Assembly (NCBI RefSeq): GCF_002929215.1
Contig: NZ_PJII01000020.1
Location: 1-64,000, forward strand
Length of the DNA stretch: 64,000 nt
Origin: Arthrobacter sp. ZGTC412
GTDB taxonomy: Bacteria; Actinomycetota; Actinomycetes; Actinomycetales; Micrococcaceae
Direction of reading: 5' to 3'
Shown: positions 6,789 to 14,884 of the stretch, piece after piece
How the letters are laid out: every line of letters begins with the position of its first letter
Position numbering within the stretch: position 1 is the first letter of the stretch
The notes under the pieces: generated by a model
Seen by the model: only the letters and a program-made list of their open reading frames with translations
Told to the model about the DNA's origin: nothing
The model's database searches: none
Translations under genes and position numbers: made by a program

Positions 6789-7583
6789 TTACCGGGTGTC
6801 CAGAAACCCTGTGAGCGCTTCTATCCACTGTTCAAATGCGTCAAGATGGGCGTCGTGTGACCCTCCGGCAAGGTCGATGCGTGTGACGTCGTTTCCCCTC
6901 TCGACAAACTGCGTTTTCTGTTCCTCCGTGAACATCCCGTCGGCAGCGTATACGACAAGTGTGGGTGCCTGGACGCGGGACCATTCCTGCCAGCGCGGTT
7001 CTGCCAGGGGTGCAAGCACCGCGACCATCACCTCCGGATCAAAGCGGGGGCGCAGGCCGTCTTCTTGGTGCTCCATGTCCTCAACCCAGGCACGCTGCAG
7101 CGGATCGTCGCCCAAGAACCCGGCCGCCGCCGCACGGTCTGGGAAGGGTACGGGCCAGGAGCGGAAGTAATCACCGAGAGCTGCATGCTCCGGGTCGTTG
7201 CCATCTCCTTCGCCGCATTCGAGGAGTACAAGAGTCCGGACCAGGTCCGGACGCGCCCCGGCAGCGAGCATAGCGGTGTGAGCGCCCATCGAGTGTCCGA
7301 CTAGTTGAACCGGGGCCGATGCTTCACGTTCAATAACTGAAACAACATCGGCAACGAATGCGGCACGGGAGGTATCAGACGGTACCCTCGTGCTCCCGCC
7401 ATGCCCCCGCTGGTCCACCAACACGATCTTGCGGCCCGACAAGGCGCCCGCGGTAGGAAGGAACTCCCGGCCACTACCGGCGAGGCCATGGAGGATCACG
7501 ACGGCCGGCTCACACCCGGGCACGACGACGTAGCTGATATCAGTACCATCATCCGCGCGCAGGACGTGCCTTGTTTGATCCAC
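6789..7583 (-). CDS. Alpha/beta-fold hydrolase
   Basis: 264 residues from GTG. The fold is shown by the oxyanion motif HGLAGSG (about 32-38), the DQRGHGGS strand turn (57-64), the nucleophile elbow GHSMG (96-100, Ser98) and a C-terminal catalytic histidine in GGSHDAH (243 or 246). There is no signal peptide, so it is cytoplasmic. The substrate cannot be predicted; this family covers esterases, lactonases and C-C bond hydrolases. It lies just inside R5 with its stop facing the repeat. It has a normal length and looks intact, unlike several neighbours. Confidence 0.85.
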   Translation of the reverse strand: MDQTRHVLRADDGTDISYVVVPGCEPAVVILHGLAGSGREFLPTAGALSGRKIVLVDQRGHGGSTRVPSDTSRAAFVADVVSVIEREASAPVQLVGHSMGAHTAMLAAGARPDLVRTLVLLECGEGDGNDPEHAALGDYFRSWPVPFPDRAAAAGFLGDDPLQRAWVEDMEHQEDGLRPRFDPEVMVAVLAPLAEPRWQEWSRVQAPTLVVYAADGMFTEEQKTQFVERGNDVTRIDLAGGSHDAHLDAFEQWIEALTGFLDTR

Positions 7584-7854
7584 CCAGCGATCCTACGCAA
7601 CCAGTCGGCCGTCTTCAGGAGGAACCCTGGGTCTGACGCGGAACACCATCGGCTACGGCTACGTCAACGGGCTGACAGAAACCTCGGCATGGTCAGGGAC
7701 ACCTCCGGGTACTGTCAAGTCAGCTGGGGAACCCGAAGCGTACCCGCGTGGAATTTCGGCGAGGAGTCACTCTTTTTAGGCCGGGCTACCTTGCGCTATT
7801 TTGCACGGAGTGGCGACGTAGACTCACCTGAGCAACTACAAAATTGGGGGATGG
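7584..7854. other. Intergenic gap with a possible coding fragment
   Basis: No full gene is present. A plus-strand segment at about 7635-7712 reads as NTIGYGYVNGLTETSAW and may be the remnant of a lost gene, but it is too short to identify. The remainder must hold the promoters of the two divergent genes. Confidence 0.3.
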
Positions 7855-8349
7855 ATGTTCGATAAGAAGCGGACGTGCGGGATGTGCGGGCAGGCTCTGG
7901 CGGCCCACGATAGAGATGTTCGGTTCCGTCTCCCGGATCCAGTGCTGGAGAGCCCCGAACAGCACCGGGTCGAGGACAGCTGGCTGAGCGACCCGGACCC
8001 CAATAAAGCCACACTCATGCAGATCCCGAATATCAGTCCTTTCGTCCGTGCCCTGCTTCCGATCAAGCTGCAGGGCGGCCACGAGTTCCGGTTTGGGGTC
8101 TGGATCGCCATCCACCCCGATGACCTCCAGCACGCCTGCAGGGTCTGGAACGCGCCCCAGTACGCCGACCTCAAACTCACTGGGTACCTGGCCAACAGGG
8201 TCCAGCCCTGGGGTCTGTTCGCCGTGCCAGTAGATTTGGCTGTCCTGAACGTGGACCAGACTCCTTACTGCGTGTCCAGCTCGAACGAGGAGCTGAACGA
8301 GGTGCTAACCAAGGAGTGGCCACATGACATCCTGACGTCACTACCGTGA
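7855..8349 (+). CDS. DUF2199-like protein
   Basis: 164 residues from ATG. The N-terminal TCGMCG zinc-knuckle-like motif, a run of polar sequence and the later segments FRFGVWIAIHPDD and ANRVQPWGLFAVPVDLAVL resemble the DUF2199 family, whose members combine an N-terminal CGxCG with a central F-x-W/F-GVWV motif. The function of that family is unknown. The stop overlaps the next start (GTGA), so the two genes are translationally coupled. There is no signal peptide. Confidence 0.6.
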   Translation: MFDKKRTCGMCGQALAAHDRDVRFRLPDPVLESPEQHRVEDSWLSDPDPNKATLMQIPNISPFVRALLPIKLQGGHEFRFGVWIAIHPDDLQHACRVWNAPQYADLKLTGYLANRVQPWGLFAVPVDLAVLNVDQTPYCVSSSNEELNEVLTKEWPHDILTSLP

Positions 8350-9035
8350 TTCAGCAACGGCCAGCCCGCAGCCCATGGACGTTCGCCGCGGTCTGCGTGA
8401 TGGTGACCTTGCTGACGCTACTGGTGTTCGGTCTGACGCAGGTGCCCGTGATCGAGCTATTGCCCGGGTACGTGGCCGCCTACCTGCTGATCGGGGGGTG
8501 CATCTTCGGCCCGCCCGGCAAACTCCCGGCACTGCGGCAGGCCGCGGCGTTCCTGCTCCCCGGCGCCCTGCTCGTGGTCCTGGCGCTGCTCGACCTGGGT
8601 TTTTGGTGCGGCGGCTGGCTGCTCGGGCTCCCGGCCTGGGGGCTGCTGCTGAACCGATGGACGATGGCGAACCCGCTCCGGACCGTGGACGTGTTGAAAT
8701 TCTTTGGGCTGCTGGTGCTAGCCCTGGTGGTCTTCACGTTCAACATCCTCTGGGTGATTTTCAGCCTCGGCCTGTTCCTGCTCCCGATAGTCCCCCTGGT
8801 CCGGCTGGCCCACCCTGAGTACCGGGCCAGGCCTCTGCAGGCGGCTGTAGAGGTACTTCTGGCCGTGGCCTCCGTCATTATTGCCTTTGCCATTCCCACC
8901 CCCGAAGGGTCATGGTCCTCGCCCTGGGTGTATGCGGGCGGAGCCGCGACGGCTGGACTCATCATCACATATTGGGCCTGGAGCGTCCCCCGCCGCTCCC
9001 GGCGCCCGCAGCTCAATAACGGAGCCATCGTTTAG
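8346..9035 (+). CDS. Polytopic membrane protein, unknown function
   Basis: 229 residues from a GTG that overlaps the stop of the DUF2199-like gene. At least six hydrophobic segments are visible (about 11-33, 37-54, 65-90, 115-145, 165-185 and 195-212). No transporter or enzyme motif is seen. The stop lies only 5 nt before palindrome R6. The pair with the DUF2199-like gene suggests a joint role, but nothing in the sequence says what it is. Confidence 0.65.
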   Translation: MIQQRPARSPWTFAAVCVMVTLLTLLVFGLTQVPVIELLPGYVAAYLLIGGCIFGPPGKLPALRQAAAFLLPGALLVVLALLDLGFWCGGWLLGLPAWGLLLNRWTMANPLRTVDVLKFFGLLVLALVVFTFNILWVIFSLGLFLLPIVPLVRLAHPEYRARPLQAAVEVLLAVASVIIAFAIPTPEGSWSSPWVYAGGAATAGLIITYWAWSVPRRSRRPQLNNGAIV

Positions 9036-9040
9036 CTTCC

Positions 9041-9099
9041 GGTCTCCTAACGGGGAATGGTGCTGAGGCCCACTCTCATAACCCTAGGGTTCCAAGACA
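9041..9099. repeat. Palindromic repeat R6 (three half-sites, stretched spacing)
   Basis: The outer half-site GGTCTCCTAACG (9041-9052) is followed, after a longer spacer, by CTCTCATAACCC (9073-9084), the centre TA and GGGTTCCAAGACA (9087-9099). The outer arm is 44.5 nt from the axis instead of 29.5. It marks the last R element found. From 9100 to 9242 there is no gene; a short frame ending at 9229 (GIGSTRWKKIG) may be a remnant. Confidence 0.7.
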
Positions 9100-9242
9100 G
9101 CGAGCACGTGATATGCCAACCGGCTCCGGGGGCAGCGGATATTCTCAAGGTCTGTGAGACAACCTCGCCCCCGTATCCATCACCGATAAAAACGGCATAG
9201 GCAGCACCCGCTGGAAGAAGATCGGCTAAGCGTCAGATGGTG

Positions 9243-10628
9243 CTATTTTGCGGTTGGTACAGCCGTTCCATGGGTGTAAGTCGCCTTGCCAGCGGTGCTG
9301 AGATCGATGCGACCACCCTGATAGTTCTGCGACGTTCCCCTGGAAGTCTTATAAGCATCCGTCTTCGGGTAACCGAGGCGGCCGTTCTCGTAACCAGCCT
9401 TACCCCAAGCGGCATGCATCGCTCCGGTTGACAGGCGGGCACCCGTCGTTGGAGACCAGTAGATCAGACCACCACGGAATGCCTGGTAGTAACCGCCATT
9501 CTTGATCTTGGTCATGTTGTTGCTAGCTGTACCTAGCCAGGTTGCTCCCTGCCAGCGCGCGCCGATGGCTCCGGACTGGGCAAATGCCGTCTTGCCATTC
9601 CATGTGATGGAGATGCCGTTCTGGAACTTCTGCGCCCTACCGCCCGGAACTGCGTACTCGTCAGTCGTCGGGTAACCATAGGAGCCGTTGTAGGCTCCTG
9701 CGCTTGACCACCTATTACGGATGGCACCACCGGAAATCTTAGCGCCTGTGTTAGGTGACCAGTAAATGCCGCCGCCCTGATAAGCGCGTGCCGCCCCACC
9801 GTTCTTCAGTCCAGTGAGTTCTTTGTTAGTCGGGCTTTTCAGACCTCCAGCGACGCTGCCTGAAGCCGCGTACTTGCCCATGATCGCGCCGAACGGATTG
9901 CTGGAGTACGGAGTGAACACGTCATCCACCGCTCCCATGATGATCCTGTCACCGGGTCGCGCTGAGCGGAGAAACCGTGTTGTTGTAGCTAGGCTCGTGG
10001 ATACGCAACCTGCTGACGTGGTGCGACCAGCGTGCAGGAAGATCGCATACGAAGCGCCCTGCGTCACTTTCATGTCCGGCGCGCGGTTGTAGTTAATAAC
10101 TGCCGCCTGCTCGTAGTAACCCTGATTCATGTACGTCCAGAGGTTCTCGTCAGAGGGTCCACCGCGACCCTCGAAGTACTGGTTGTAAGTAGCTCCGTAT
10201 TCGCCACCCCAGCGCGAGTTAAGATTCACCTTGTTGTACTTCAACGCCGTGCCCGGATTGGAGCGACCAAGCGACTCAGTGACGCTATAGGAACCAGTCG
10301 GAGACTTGAAGGTGTCCTCCCATGTCAATCCGGGCGCAGCGAATCCTTTGAGGCCGACGTAGCCCCAGTCCTGCCACTCTTGAACATAAGTGTTCCCGCG
10401 CCGCGCGCAGCTCGTGAGGGTGGCAACGTTCGCGTCACGCGTTGTTGTGGTGACGAAAGTGACACGGCTTGCTCCGAAGGTGGAGTATTTTGTTTGACCC
10501 GACGTTGCGCGTGCACAGGGGTTATATACCTGCCCCGCAGCCTGCGCTGCCGGTGCGGGTGCCACCAGAAGCGCCGCAGCACTGACAAGCACCGCAACAG
10601 CAACCGTGGTGATCCTTTTCACTGACAT
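9243..10628 (-). CDS. Secreted L,D-transpeptidase-like protein with C-terminal LGFP repeats
   Basis: 461 residues from the ATG at 10628, chosen over the TTG at 10649 because AGGAAG stands 9 nt upstream. A Sec signal peptide ends near AQA-AG (residue 31). The YkuD-type motif HAGRTTSAGCVS (His199, Cys208) is the catalytic signature of L,D-transpeptidases, which cross-link peptidoglycan or attach proteins to it. Residues about 245-460 carry four LGFP-type repeats (such as IYWSPNTGAK, followed by GYPTTDEY), a cell-wall-associated module common in actinobacteria. The protein should act outside the membrane. Region 10629-10848 is AT-richer and probably holds its promoter. Confidence 0.8.
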   Translation of the reverse strand: MSVKRITTVAVAVLVSAAALLVAPAPAAQAAGQVYNPCARATSGQTKYSTFGASRVTFVTTTTRDANVATLTSCARRGNTYVQEWQDWGYVGLKGFAAPGLTWEDTFKSPTGSYSVTESLGRSNPGTALKYNKVNLNSRWGGEYGATYNQYFEGRGGPSDENLWTYMNQGYYEQAAVINYNRAPDMKVTQGASYAIFLHAGRTTSAGCVSTSLATTTRFLRSARPGDRIIMGAVDDVFTPYSSNPFGAIMGKYAASGSVAGGLKSPTNKELTGLKNGGAARAYQGGGIYWSPNTGAKISGGAIRNRWSSAGAYNGSYGYPTTDEYAVPGGRAQKFQNGISITWNGKTAFAQSGAIGARWQGATWLGTASNNMTKIKNGGYYQAFRGGLIYWSPTTGARLSTGAMHAAWGKAGYENGRLGYPKTDAYKTSRGTSQNYQGGRIDLSTAGKATYTHGTAVPTAK

Positions 10629-10848
10629 GGGGAGTGACTTCCTGGTCAAAACTATCCAGAAAGTTTTCTGGCCATTGTCAATATAACCGATTCCATACCA
10701 TTGGCCGTCTAATCAGTAATGACAACTGAGGCGACATCGATCCCGATCTTCCGCTGATTCAAATCGATATTTCTACCTGCTTCTTTCCAAGAACTTCGAC
10801 AGGACATTTAGACCAATTCCAGACGTCGTCGATCAGCCAGCGGGCGAC

Positions 10849-10928
10849 GGCGGCGAAGATTATTAGAATTGGCCGCTGCCAGCTATCGCGTAGGGGGCCG
10901 CTCACTGCGCATCTACGCGGAAGACTGA
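10849..10928 (+). pseudogene. C-terminal tail of a transposase (remnant)
   Basis: A short frame reads RRRLLELAAASYRVGGRSL and ends RIYAED with a TGA at 10926-10928. It resembles the extreme C-terminus of transposases that are followed by an AAA ATPase gene, and such an ATPase remnant starts 20 nt later. Nothing upstream extends it convincingly. The identification leans on that neighbour. Confidence 0.35.
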
Positions 10929-10948
10929 CCAAGGAGAGGTCAAAAACG

Positions 10949-11278
10949 ATGTTCAATGTTCTTAAGGTCGGTGAGGACGGCCGGCGCTTCCTGACCGGCC
11001 AACACGGCGAATCATCAGTGAGCGCCCCTCCCCCCTGCCGACGCCCCCACCTTTCTGGTCACCAGGGAGCACAGACGATTCGAAGAATTCGCCGATATGG
11101 TGCGCAAAACCGGCATATCGACGTTTGCCACGGACCGCCAGGCGTCGGAAAAACACTCTCCGCGCGAACCTATGCGCGTGCAAACGGATGGAACGAAGGT
11201 GGGCACCATTCAGACCGTCCTGCTGGCACCGATCGAATTGACATACTCATCCATCCCTCAGACCTACGGAGCACATAA
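10949..11278 (+). pseudogene. Transposition-type AAA ATPase (TniB-like), frameshifted remnant
   Basis: The ATG at 10949 has a strong ribosome site (AAGGAGAGG). In a second frame, 11045-11115 reads TFLVTREHRRFEEFADMVR, a helix typical of the N-terminus of transposon ATPases. The original frame then gives HIDVCHGPPGVGKTLSARTY, containing the Walker A motif GPPGVGKT. At least one frameshift, near 11100, separates the two, and the rest of the ATPase domain is missing after about 11280. It is a dead relic of a transposon that used a separate ATPase helper protein. Confidence 0.6.
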
Positions 11279-11285
11279 GCAAAAG

Positions 11286-11490
11286 ACGATCGGCTTACGG
11301 GTCGACTTCCACCGGGGGCGCCACCGCGACCGTCGCGACGAACAAGGGCCTCAACGTGCAGACCGCAGCAGAAGTGGAGGCGGCCGTGTACCCGGGTCTG
11401 GCGCTTCTCGCCGGGGCTCCTCGCGGCCGGCATCGCGATACCCCCAGCCGTCGCCATGAGGATGCGCCGCTTGGAGCGCACCCGGAAGTA
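11286..11490 (+). pseudogene. Remnant of a surface protein C-terminus, probable sortase substrate
   Basis: The frame gives GATATVATNKGLNVQTAAEV, then a hydrophobic stretch starting YPGLALLAGA that moves after a frameshift near 11425 into LLAAGIAIPPAVAMRMRRLE and a stop. A small-residue linker, one hydrophobic segment and a short basic tail form the usual C-terminus of a sortase-anchored protein. A decayed class F sortase begins directly downstream, which supports the reading. The N-terminal part is lost. Confidence 0.45.
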
Positions 11491-11501
11491 AGCACACCTA
11501 A

Positions 11502-12165
11502 TTGGAACCGCAGACAACGTCCAGCCAACCCTGCCCCGTACGCCGGCGCTGGTTGGCCGTTCCTGCCCTTGCCGCGGCGGGTCTGGCAGCCGCTCCTTAC
11601 CTGACGCCCTCAGGGCGACGGCGGCAGCACCGCCGTCGCCCCTTCCACCGCTCCTTCCGCGCTGAGTTCACCGAGCGCAACCGCTGCCCGCAAGCCGTCT
11701 GCGCCCACAGCAGCAGCGTCCCCTGCAGGTCTCAATCGAGGCTGCAGACCTCGAGGTGCGTGTGCTGCCGCTGACGCCGAATGCGCACGAGCTGTCCTCA
11801 AAATTGCTCGTACCGCCGCTCACGCTTGATGCCTACTGGCTCACTCGTTACGGCGTGCGAGCTCGAGCAACAGCACGTACATCGTCGGGCACAGCTGGGA
11901 CGGTAGGGATGCTCCGTTCAACCGTCTCAGCGACAACAGCCTCGCGGGTAAGGCGGTCACTGTGACCACCGTGAAGGGGACACTGAAGTATGTGGTGGAT
12001 GATCCGGTGACGACGCACGACAAGAACACGCTCAAGGACAGCGACATCTGGAACGTCGTACCCAACCGGGTAGTGCTCATCAGCTGTTACACCCAGGACC
12101 CGTGGGGCAAGAACGTGGTGGTCACGGCCTCCCCGCCGCTCGTCCCGGTCATCATCCGGCTGGGC
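11502..12165 (+). pseudogene. Class F sortase, multiply frameshifted
   Basis: The start region has a membrane segment (RRRWLAVPALAAAGLAAA) and an alanine/serine/proline-rich linker. The catalytic domain is readable only by changing frames: HELSSKLLVPPLTLDAYW near 11790-11840, then STYIVGHSWDG with the catalytic His at about 11880, and RVVLISCYTQDPWGKNVVV with the catalytic Cys at about 12085. These are hallmarks of actinobacterial class F sortases, which attach proteins to the cell wall. At least two frame changes make it non-functional as assembled. The preceding remnant is its likely substrate. Confidence 0.7.
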
Positions 12166-12169
12166 AGCG

Positions 12170-12907
12170 TCAGCCTGCCGCGAGCGCTGTATTGACGAGC
12201 TTGGCCAGTTCGGGTGCGTCAGCTGCGGTGACCGCTCCGACGGCGCCGCTCTTCATCACAGTGACCGCCAAATTCCCTTTAACTCCCGTCACGGTGACAT
12301 TACAGACCTGTTTCTGCCCGGTCGGGGTGGTCTGGATAGTCAGGGCGGCCAGCGACTTATCGGCCTGCACCGCGGCGTCCAGGGGTTTCAGCTCACTGGT
12401 GACCTTCTTCCCCTGCAACTCGATAGTGTACGTCGAACAGTCATTCAACGCCGCTGCGCTCTTCTCGAACTGGGCCGTCATCACTGAAGGGTCTTGGACG
12501 GAGAACACTGTCACGACCGTCGCCGTTTTGGCCTTCCCCGCCAGAGTCGCCCCGGCAGCGTAGGTGCTGCCCTCGGGAACCTGGGTGTTGTTATCGATCA
12601 GAACGCCGCAGGACTCGGGCGTAATGACGGCCGTCTTGAGCAACTCCCGGGCCGCGATCATCCCTTGGTCGATCTGAGCGGCCGGGGCCACGATCAGCTC
12701 CTGCCCCTGAGCATCCTTCAGGCCGGCGACAATCGCTCTGAGGTCCTCGTTGCTGTAGGCCTTGGCCGCCGGTAAGGGGGGCGGCGCGGATGAGGAAGCG
12801 GCCGCAGGCGGTGCGGTCGTATTGGTTTGGTCAGAGCCGCCGCAGCCGGTGAGGCTTAACGCCGCTGCTGCCATGGCAAGTGTCGCTGGAATGATGCTGC
12901 TGTGCAT
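12170..12907 (-). CDS. Predicted lipoprotein with sensor-like extracellular domain
   Basis: 245 residues from ATG, with GGGGA upstream. A lipobox LTGC places the lipid-modified cysteine at 22, followed by a Thr/Ala/Ser/Pro-rich linker. Residues from about 50 form one domain with cysteines in ESCGVLI, NDCSTYTI and KQVCNVTV. Size, linker and cysteine placement recall the PknH-type extracellular sensor domain found in actinobacterial lipoproteins, but I cannot confirm it. It overlaps the ruined end of the sortase gene on the other strand and appears intact. Confidence 0.65.
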   Translation of the reverse strand: MHSSIIPATLAMAAAALSLTGCGGSDQTNTTAPPAAASSSAPPPLPAAKAYSNEDLRAIVAGLKDAQGQELIVAPAAQIDQGMIAARELLKTAVITPESCGVLIDNNTQVPEGSTYAAGATLAGKAKTATVVTVFSVQDPSVMTAQFEKSAAALNDCSTYTIELQGKKVTSELKPLDAAVQADKSLAALTIQTTPTGQKQVCNVTVTGVKGNLAVTVMKSGAVGAVTAADAPELAKLVNTALAAG

Positions 12908-13673
12908 GAGTGATTCCCCGTCCCCTTAGGCCGGTCTGCCTGCGGATTTTCGCGGGCGCATCCCGGAACCGCGCCATCAAGGGCGGAATGGCCGGCATTG
13001 GCCCCCTTCACCCGGCTGGCGCGAATGCTCAGAGCCTACGACCGGCGGGCAGCCAGCAACAGGGCCGCCCAGTACCTGTCTTTCGCCAACTCACCACCTG
13101 CTTACCTGACCACCTCTGCACCATACGGGCTCCGAGAACACATACCCGTGCTTCCGCAGAGAGTCCCCATACTTCCGGGCACCTGCGGCGAAAACCAGCA
13201 CCTGCTGCCGGCGGCTTTTCAGGACCTGTTGGGCGGCCGCGACCACATTCCATCGCGGTTGAGATGCCGTCCCGGTTCCCTGGAACAGGGACACCCTAGC
13301 GGGGCACTCCCCCGGCCAGGGTCGTAGAGATCGCCTCGACCCTGCCCGGAGAGCATCCGGGCGACTGTGGTTCGCAATGAGCAAGCGAGCCGCATCAGCG
13401 TCACTCACCCCCGGAGGATTTCGTCGGTGTAGGGCGTTACTACTACCTGCAGGTTGTCCTCTTCGGCCATCACCGACCACGCCCGACTTGTCTCGGCCCG
13501 CGGAGAGCCAGGAGACGGAGGCTGCGTGGCGGTGGGCCACTGCCGGCAACAACTGCGCCACACCCGGGAAAGGCGCAGGAATACCCTAACCTGGCCGGTA
13601 TTTGTCACCCTGCAGCCCGTAAAAGGGGAACCTCCAACGGGTCATTACTGGGAGGGTGGGCAGCGAGTCGGAC
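12908..13673. other. Gene-poor stretch, no recognisable gene
   Basis: Several open frames overlap here on both strands, but none has a convincing start, domain or hydrophobic pattern. A minus-strand segment around 13405-13470 ending VVVTPYTDEILRG is protein-like and may be a relic. The composition and lack of order resemble the decayed DNA to its left. I see no repeat of the R family. Confidence 0.4.
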
Positions 13674-14078
13674 CTATTGCGCGGCCACGAGCTCTATTTC
13701 GAAGCCATCTGAGTTCTCGAGATACGCCGCGTAATGCTCGCGGCCGCCGGCGTGTGGATACTTCTCCGGGAACAACGGTGTCCAGCCGTACTCAGCACTG
13801 TCTCTAACCAGTGCGTCCACGCGGAGCCGACTGGCCACCGAGAACGCCAAGTGATTCAAACCAGGCGCCGTTCGTTGATGATGCCGGCCACTCAAATCCG
13901 GCGATTCTTCTAGAACTATGTATGTAGAACCATTCACCCAACTGATTCCATTTGGCCATGTCTGGTATGCCGCGTACCCCAAGGTGGACAATACCCAGCC
14001 CCACTCAGTGGTGGCTCTCTTCAGATCCGGCACCCACAGTTCGATATGGTGCAATGCACCTTCTGACACGTCACTCAC
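13674..14078 (-). CDS. VOC-family protein (glyoxalase/bleomycin-resistance fold)
   Basis: 134 residues, the usual length of a single-domain pair of beta-alpha-beta-beta-beta units. It begins with HHIELWVPDLKRATTEWGWV, where the histidine and later glutamate occupy metal-ligand positions, and repeats the pattern from LNHLAFSVAS to YLENSDGFEIELV. These proteins are cytoplasmic metal-dependent lyases, dioxygenases or drug-binding proteins; the substrate is not predictable. It stands between decayed DNA and the second recombinase relic, but appears intact. Confidence 0.75.
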   Translation of the reverse strand: MSDVSEGALHHIELWVPDLKRATTEWGWVLSTLGYAAYQTWPNGISWVNGSTYIVLEESPDLSGRHHQRTAPGLNHLAFSVASRLRVDALVRDSAEYGWTPLFPEKYPHAGGREHYAAYLENSDGFEIELVAAQ

Positions 14079-14243
14079 TTTGTGAGTCTTTCACACGTCC
14101 AATGCTGTGCTATCTAATCCCCTCCTTCGCGCATTTCGCGTTAAAAAACCGGGAACCATAACCGGGAGCACTCGCCTTCCATAGTCACTTTGGGCGCAAC
14201 ACTGCCCTCTTCGTGACTTTTATGGCAGTTATGTGGTTGCTGA

Positions 14244-14750
14244 TTGCGCTCATCGGAGGGCCGGAACCAACACCAACCGCGTCTCCGTGACGCCCGGGAC
14301 GAATCCCGAGCCAGGGCCACGTTCATCTTCACCAAACTGGACCGCCTCGCCCGGTCAGTTCGTGACGTCTCCCAAAGCGCCGATGATTTGGCGGCCAGGG
14401 AATCAAAACTCAGTATCAGCGGCTCCGTTTACGATCTCCCACCGACCCAATGGGCAAGCTCCTATTCAACGCCACGGTTGCCGAACTCGAAGGTGACCTC
14501 ATCAGGCTCCGAACGAAGGAAGGAAGGAAGGAAGATCCCAAGGGCGAAAGGCCGGCTTCGGGGTAAGAAGCCTAAGGCGTCGCCCAAGCAGGAAGCGCTC
14601 CTGGTCCAGCTGCACGGCGCCGGCGAACACACTATGTCAGAGCTGGCGGATTTGTTCCCGGCTGGGAGGTCAATTGTCTACCGCACACTGGACCGCGCCG
14701 GCTTCAGCGAAGCCGCCGCAGAGGCTAAGAAGCCCGGGCAGGGCCAATAG
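14244..14750 (+). pseudogene. Serine recombinase, frameshifted remnant
   Basis: One frame gives GRNQHQPRLRDARDES and then FTKLDRLARSVRDVSQSADD, the conserved TKLDRLARS segment of resolvase/invertase catalytic domains, followed by SISGSVYD. Near 14440 the good reading moves to another frame (PMGKLLFNATVAELEGDLIR). Around 14515-14535, in a GAAGGAAGGAAGG run, it returns to give KAKGRLRGKKP-like sequence and a C-terminal helix-turn-helix (MSELADLFPAGRSIVYRTL). The start is missing. Two frameshifts make it inactive. It lies directly at the border with the conserved bio genes. Confidence 0.8.
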
Positions 14751-14884
14751 TGCAGGCAAACTTGTGCCCACCCCTCAGCGGCCGGTGTCGCCTTTAGTAG
14801 GGCCCCTACAAAATACGCGCAGACCTCCCCCAGTAACGTCGGCAGTACATTAGATTCCGCTTGTACAACCCGGACAGGACCACC

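Noticed and set aside
280-9099. CRISPR array reading of the R repeats
   Set aside because: Spacing is irregular and gene-sized, repeats vary, no 30-40 bp spacers exist and no cas gene is in the window.
9243-10000. DNA tandem repeat in the minus-strand gene
   Set aside because: The periodicity comes from LGFP protein repeats and is explained by the coding sequence.
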